Source: Hydractinia symbiolongicarpus
Taxonomy: Eukaryota > Cnidaria > Hydrozoa > Anthoathecata > Hydractiniidae
Assembly: GCF_029227915.1 (NCBI RefSeq)
Contig: NC_079879.1
Coordinates: forward strand, 868,001-932,000
Direction: 5' to 3'
Length of the DNA: 64,000 nucleotides
In this document: one piece after another, positions 62,998 through 64,000 of the stretch
Layout: each line of letters starts with the position of its first letter
Numbering within the stretch: position 1 is the stretch's first letter
Notes under the pieces: generated by a model
Seen by the model: only the letters and a program-made list of their open reading frames with translations
Told to the model about the DNA's origin: nothing
The model's database searches: none
Made by a program: the position numbers and the translations under genes

Positions 62998-64000
62998 CAC
63001 CACTAAAACGCATGAAACTTGTAGTTTTCAAAAATGTTTTCATTCTTGATAAGACGCTAAAAAAAAAAAGTTTAATCGCGGGCAAACGAAAACCCGAGAT
63101 TTCCCGAAAATCCCGGGCTTGGCCCCTATAGTCAAAAGTACACAAAGAAAGTACCCAGGCAGTAAACTCATTTTTGGAACGTTTTTTTGAATTATTTTTT
63201 CACCACTATAACGCATGAGACTTGTAGTATTCAAAAATGTTTTCATTTTTGATTGGACGCTGAATAGAAGAAGTTTAATCGCCGGCAAACGAAAACCCGC
63301 AATTTCCCGTAAATCCCGGGCCTGGCCCGTATTGTCGCTTGCATACAAAGAAAGTACTCAGTCAGTAAACTCATTTCCCGAACGATTCTTTAAATTATTT
63401 TTTCACCACTAAAACGCATGAGACTTGTAGTTTACAAAAATGTTTTCATTTTTGATGAGACGCAAACTAAAACCCGCGATTTTCCGTATATCATGGACTC
63501 GGCCCGTAAAGTTAAATGTATACAAAGAAAATACCCAGGGAGTAAACTCATTTCCCGAACGATTTTTAAAATTATTTTTTCACCACTATAACGCATGAGA
63601 CTTGTAGTATTCAAAAGGTTTTCATTTTTGATGGGACGCTGAATAAAAGGAGTTTAATCGCCTGCAAACGAAAACCCGCGATTTCCCGTAAATCCCGGGC
63701 CTGGCCCGTATAGTCGAATGCATACAAAGAAAGTACTCAGTCAGTAAACTCATTTCCCGAACGATTCTTTAAATTATTTTTTCACCACTAAAACGCATGA
63801 GACTTGTGTAGTGTAGTCGAATGCATACAAAGAAAGTACTCAGTCAGTAAATTGATTTCATGAACGATTCTTTAAATTATTTTTTCACCACTAAAACGCA
63901 TGAGACTTGTAGTTTACAAAAATGTTTTCATTTTTGATGAGACGCTGAATAAAAGAAGTTTAATCGCCGGCAAACGAAAACCCGCTATTTTCCGTATATC
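62998..64000 (+). repeat. Third HOR unit, cut by the window end
   Basis: Restarts at the A-run monomer (CATGAAACTTG variant; CATAAAACTTG in unit 2) and follows units 1 and 2 through the 177-bp monomer (63404-63580) and the 103-bp monomer (63783-63885) to the end of the window. Offset from unit 2 is 3,119 bp. Confidence 0.85.
63783..63885 (+). repeat. 103-bp truncated monomer
   Basis: Sixth copy of the same truncation, with identical junction. Confidence 0.87.

Larger units (their letters stand above)
1..64000 (+). repeat. Tandem satellite array, 203-bp monomer
   Basis: The entire window is head-to-tail copies of one monomer. Taking CACCACT as the phase start, the first monomers begin at 1, 204, 407, 610, 813, 1016, 1218, 1421, 1623, 1826, 2029 and 2232, a spacing of 202-203 bp that continues to the last base. 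All copies share one orientation, and I found no inversion, no unique insert and no mobile element. Monomers differ by substitutions, 1-bp indels and a few internal deletions (177-bp and 103-bp forms), and they are grouped into higher-order repeats. Arrays like this are known from centromeric and pericentromeric heterochromatin of eukaryotes; that location is inferred here. The array is open at both ends, so its true size is unknown. I do not recognise the family by name. Confidence 0.97.

Noticed and set aside
1-64000. CRISPR array
   Set aside because: There are regular direct repeats, but the whole 203-bp unit is repeated. There are no short repeats separated by unique spacers, and no cas genes.
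1-64000. Tandem gene array such as 5S rRNA, snRNA or tRNA genes
   Set aside because: No 5S internal control region, no tRNA-like cloverleaf with A and B boxes, and no snRNA motifs were seen in the monomer. Monomer divergence and internal deletions also argue against functional RNA genes.
1-64000. Transposon, integrase or terminal-repeat structures within the array
   Set aside because: No stretch departs from the monomer for more than a few bases. There are no inverted terminal repeats, target-site duplications or coding domains.

Overview
The whole window is satellite DNA. It is an uninterrupted head-to-tail array of about 315 diverged copies of one 203-bp, A+T-rich monomer, all in the same orientation. 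I see no unique sequence, protein gene, RNA gene or transposon from base 1 to base 64,000. The array runs off both ends. Long homogeneous arrays with higher-order repeats (HORs) are typical of centromeric or pericentromeric heterochromatin in eukaryotes. I cannot name the organism. One hand-counted monomer (204-406) has 37% G+C and 13 CpG against about 7 expected, so CpG is not depleted as in vertebrate bulk DNA. Many differences between monomers are nevertheless CG-to-TG or CG-to-CA changes.

Layout, left to right: (1) 1-7551, three tandem units of a 12-monomer HOR, the middle one carrying an extra two-monomer (405-bp) insertion. (2) 7552-12989, a more mixed stretch with shorter duplications (3, 4, 5 and 7 monomers). 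(3) 12990-18283, two successive tandem duplications of 1,618 and 1,216 bp. (4) 18042-21031, an 8-monomer block of 1,596-bp period. (5) 21032-23150, a mixed stretch that starts with a truncated 103-bp monomer. (6) 23151-25180, a 1,015-bp duplication. (7) 24798-30473, a 2,838-bp duplication with a partial third unit to about 32130. (8) 32117-33736, an 810-bp duplication. (9) 33236-55277, two tandem copies of an 11,021-bp block in which I found no difference. Each copy contains nested 1,216-bp and 1,218-bp duplications. (10) 55278-64000, a HOR of 20 monomers, then a 16-monomer deletion form, then a partial unit.

No genes work together here. The biology readable from the sequence is the array's evolution. 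Unequal exchange between out-of-register monomers has made blocks of 3 to about 55 monomers, in layers of different age. Nesting gives the order of some events, and most resolved breakpoints fall in the first 60 bp of the monomer, around a conserved 22-bp dyad. The short open reading frames (60-125 codons) are frame artefacts of the repeat, because 203 is not a multiple of 3.
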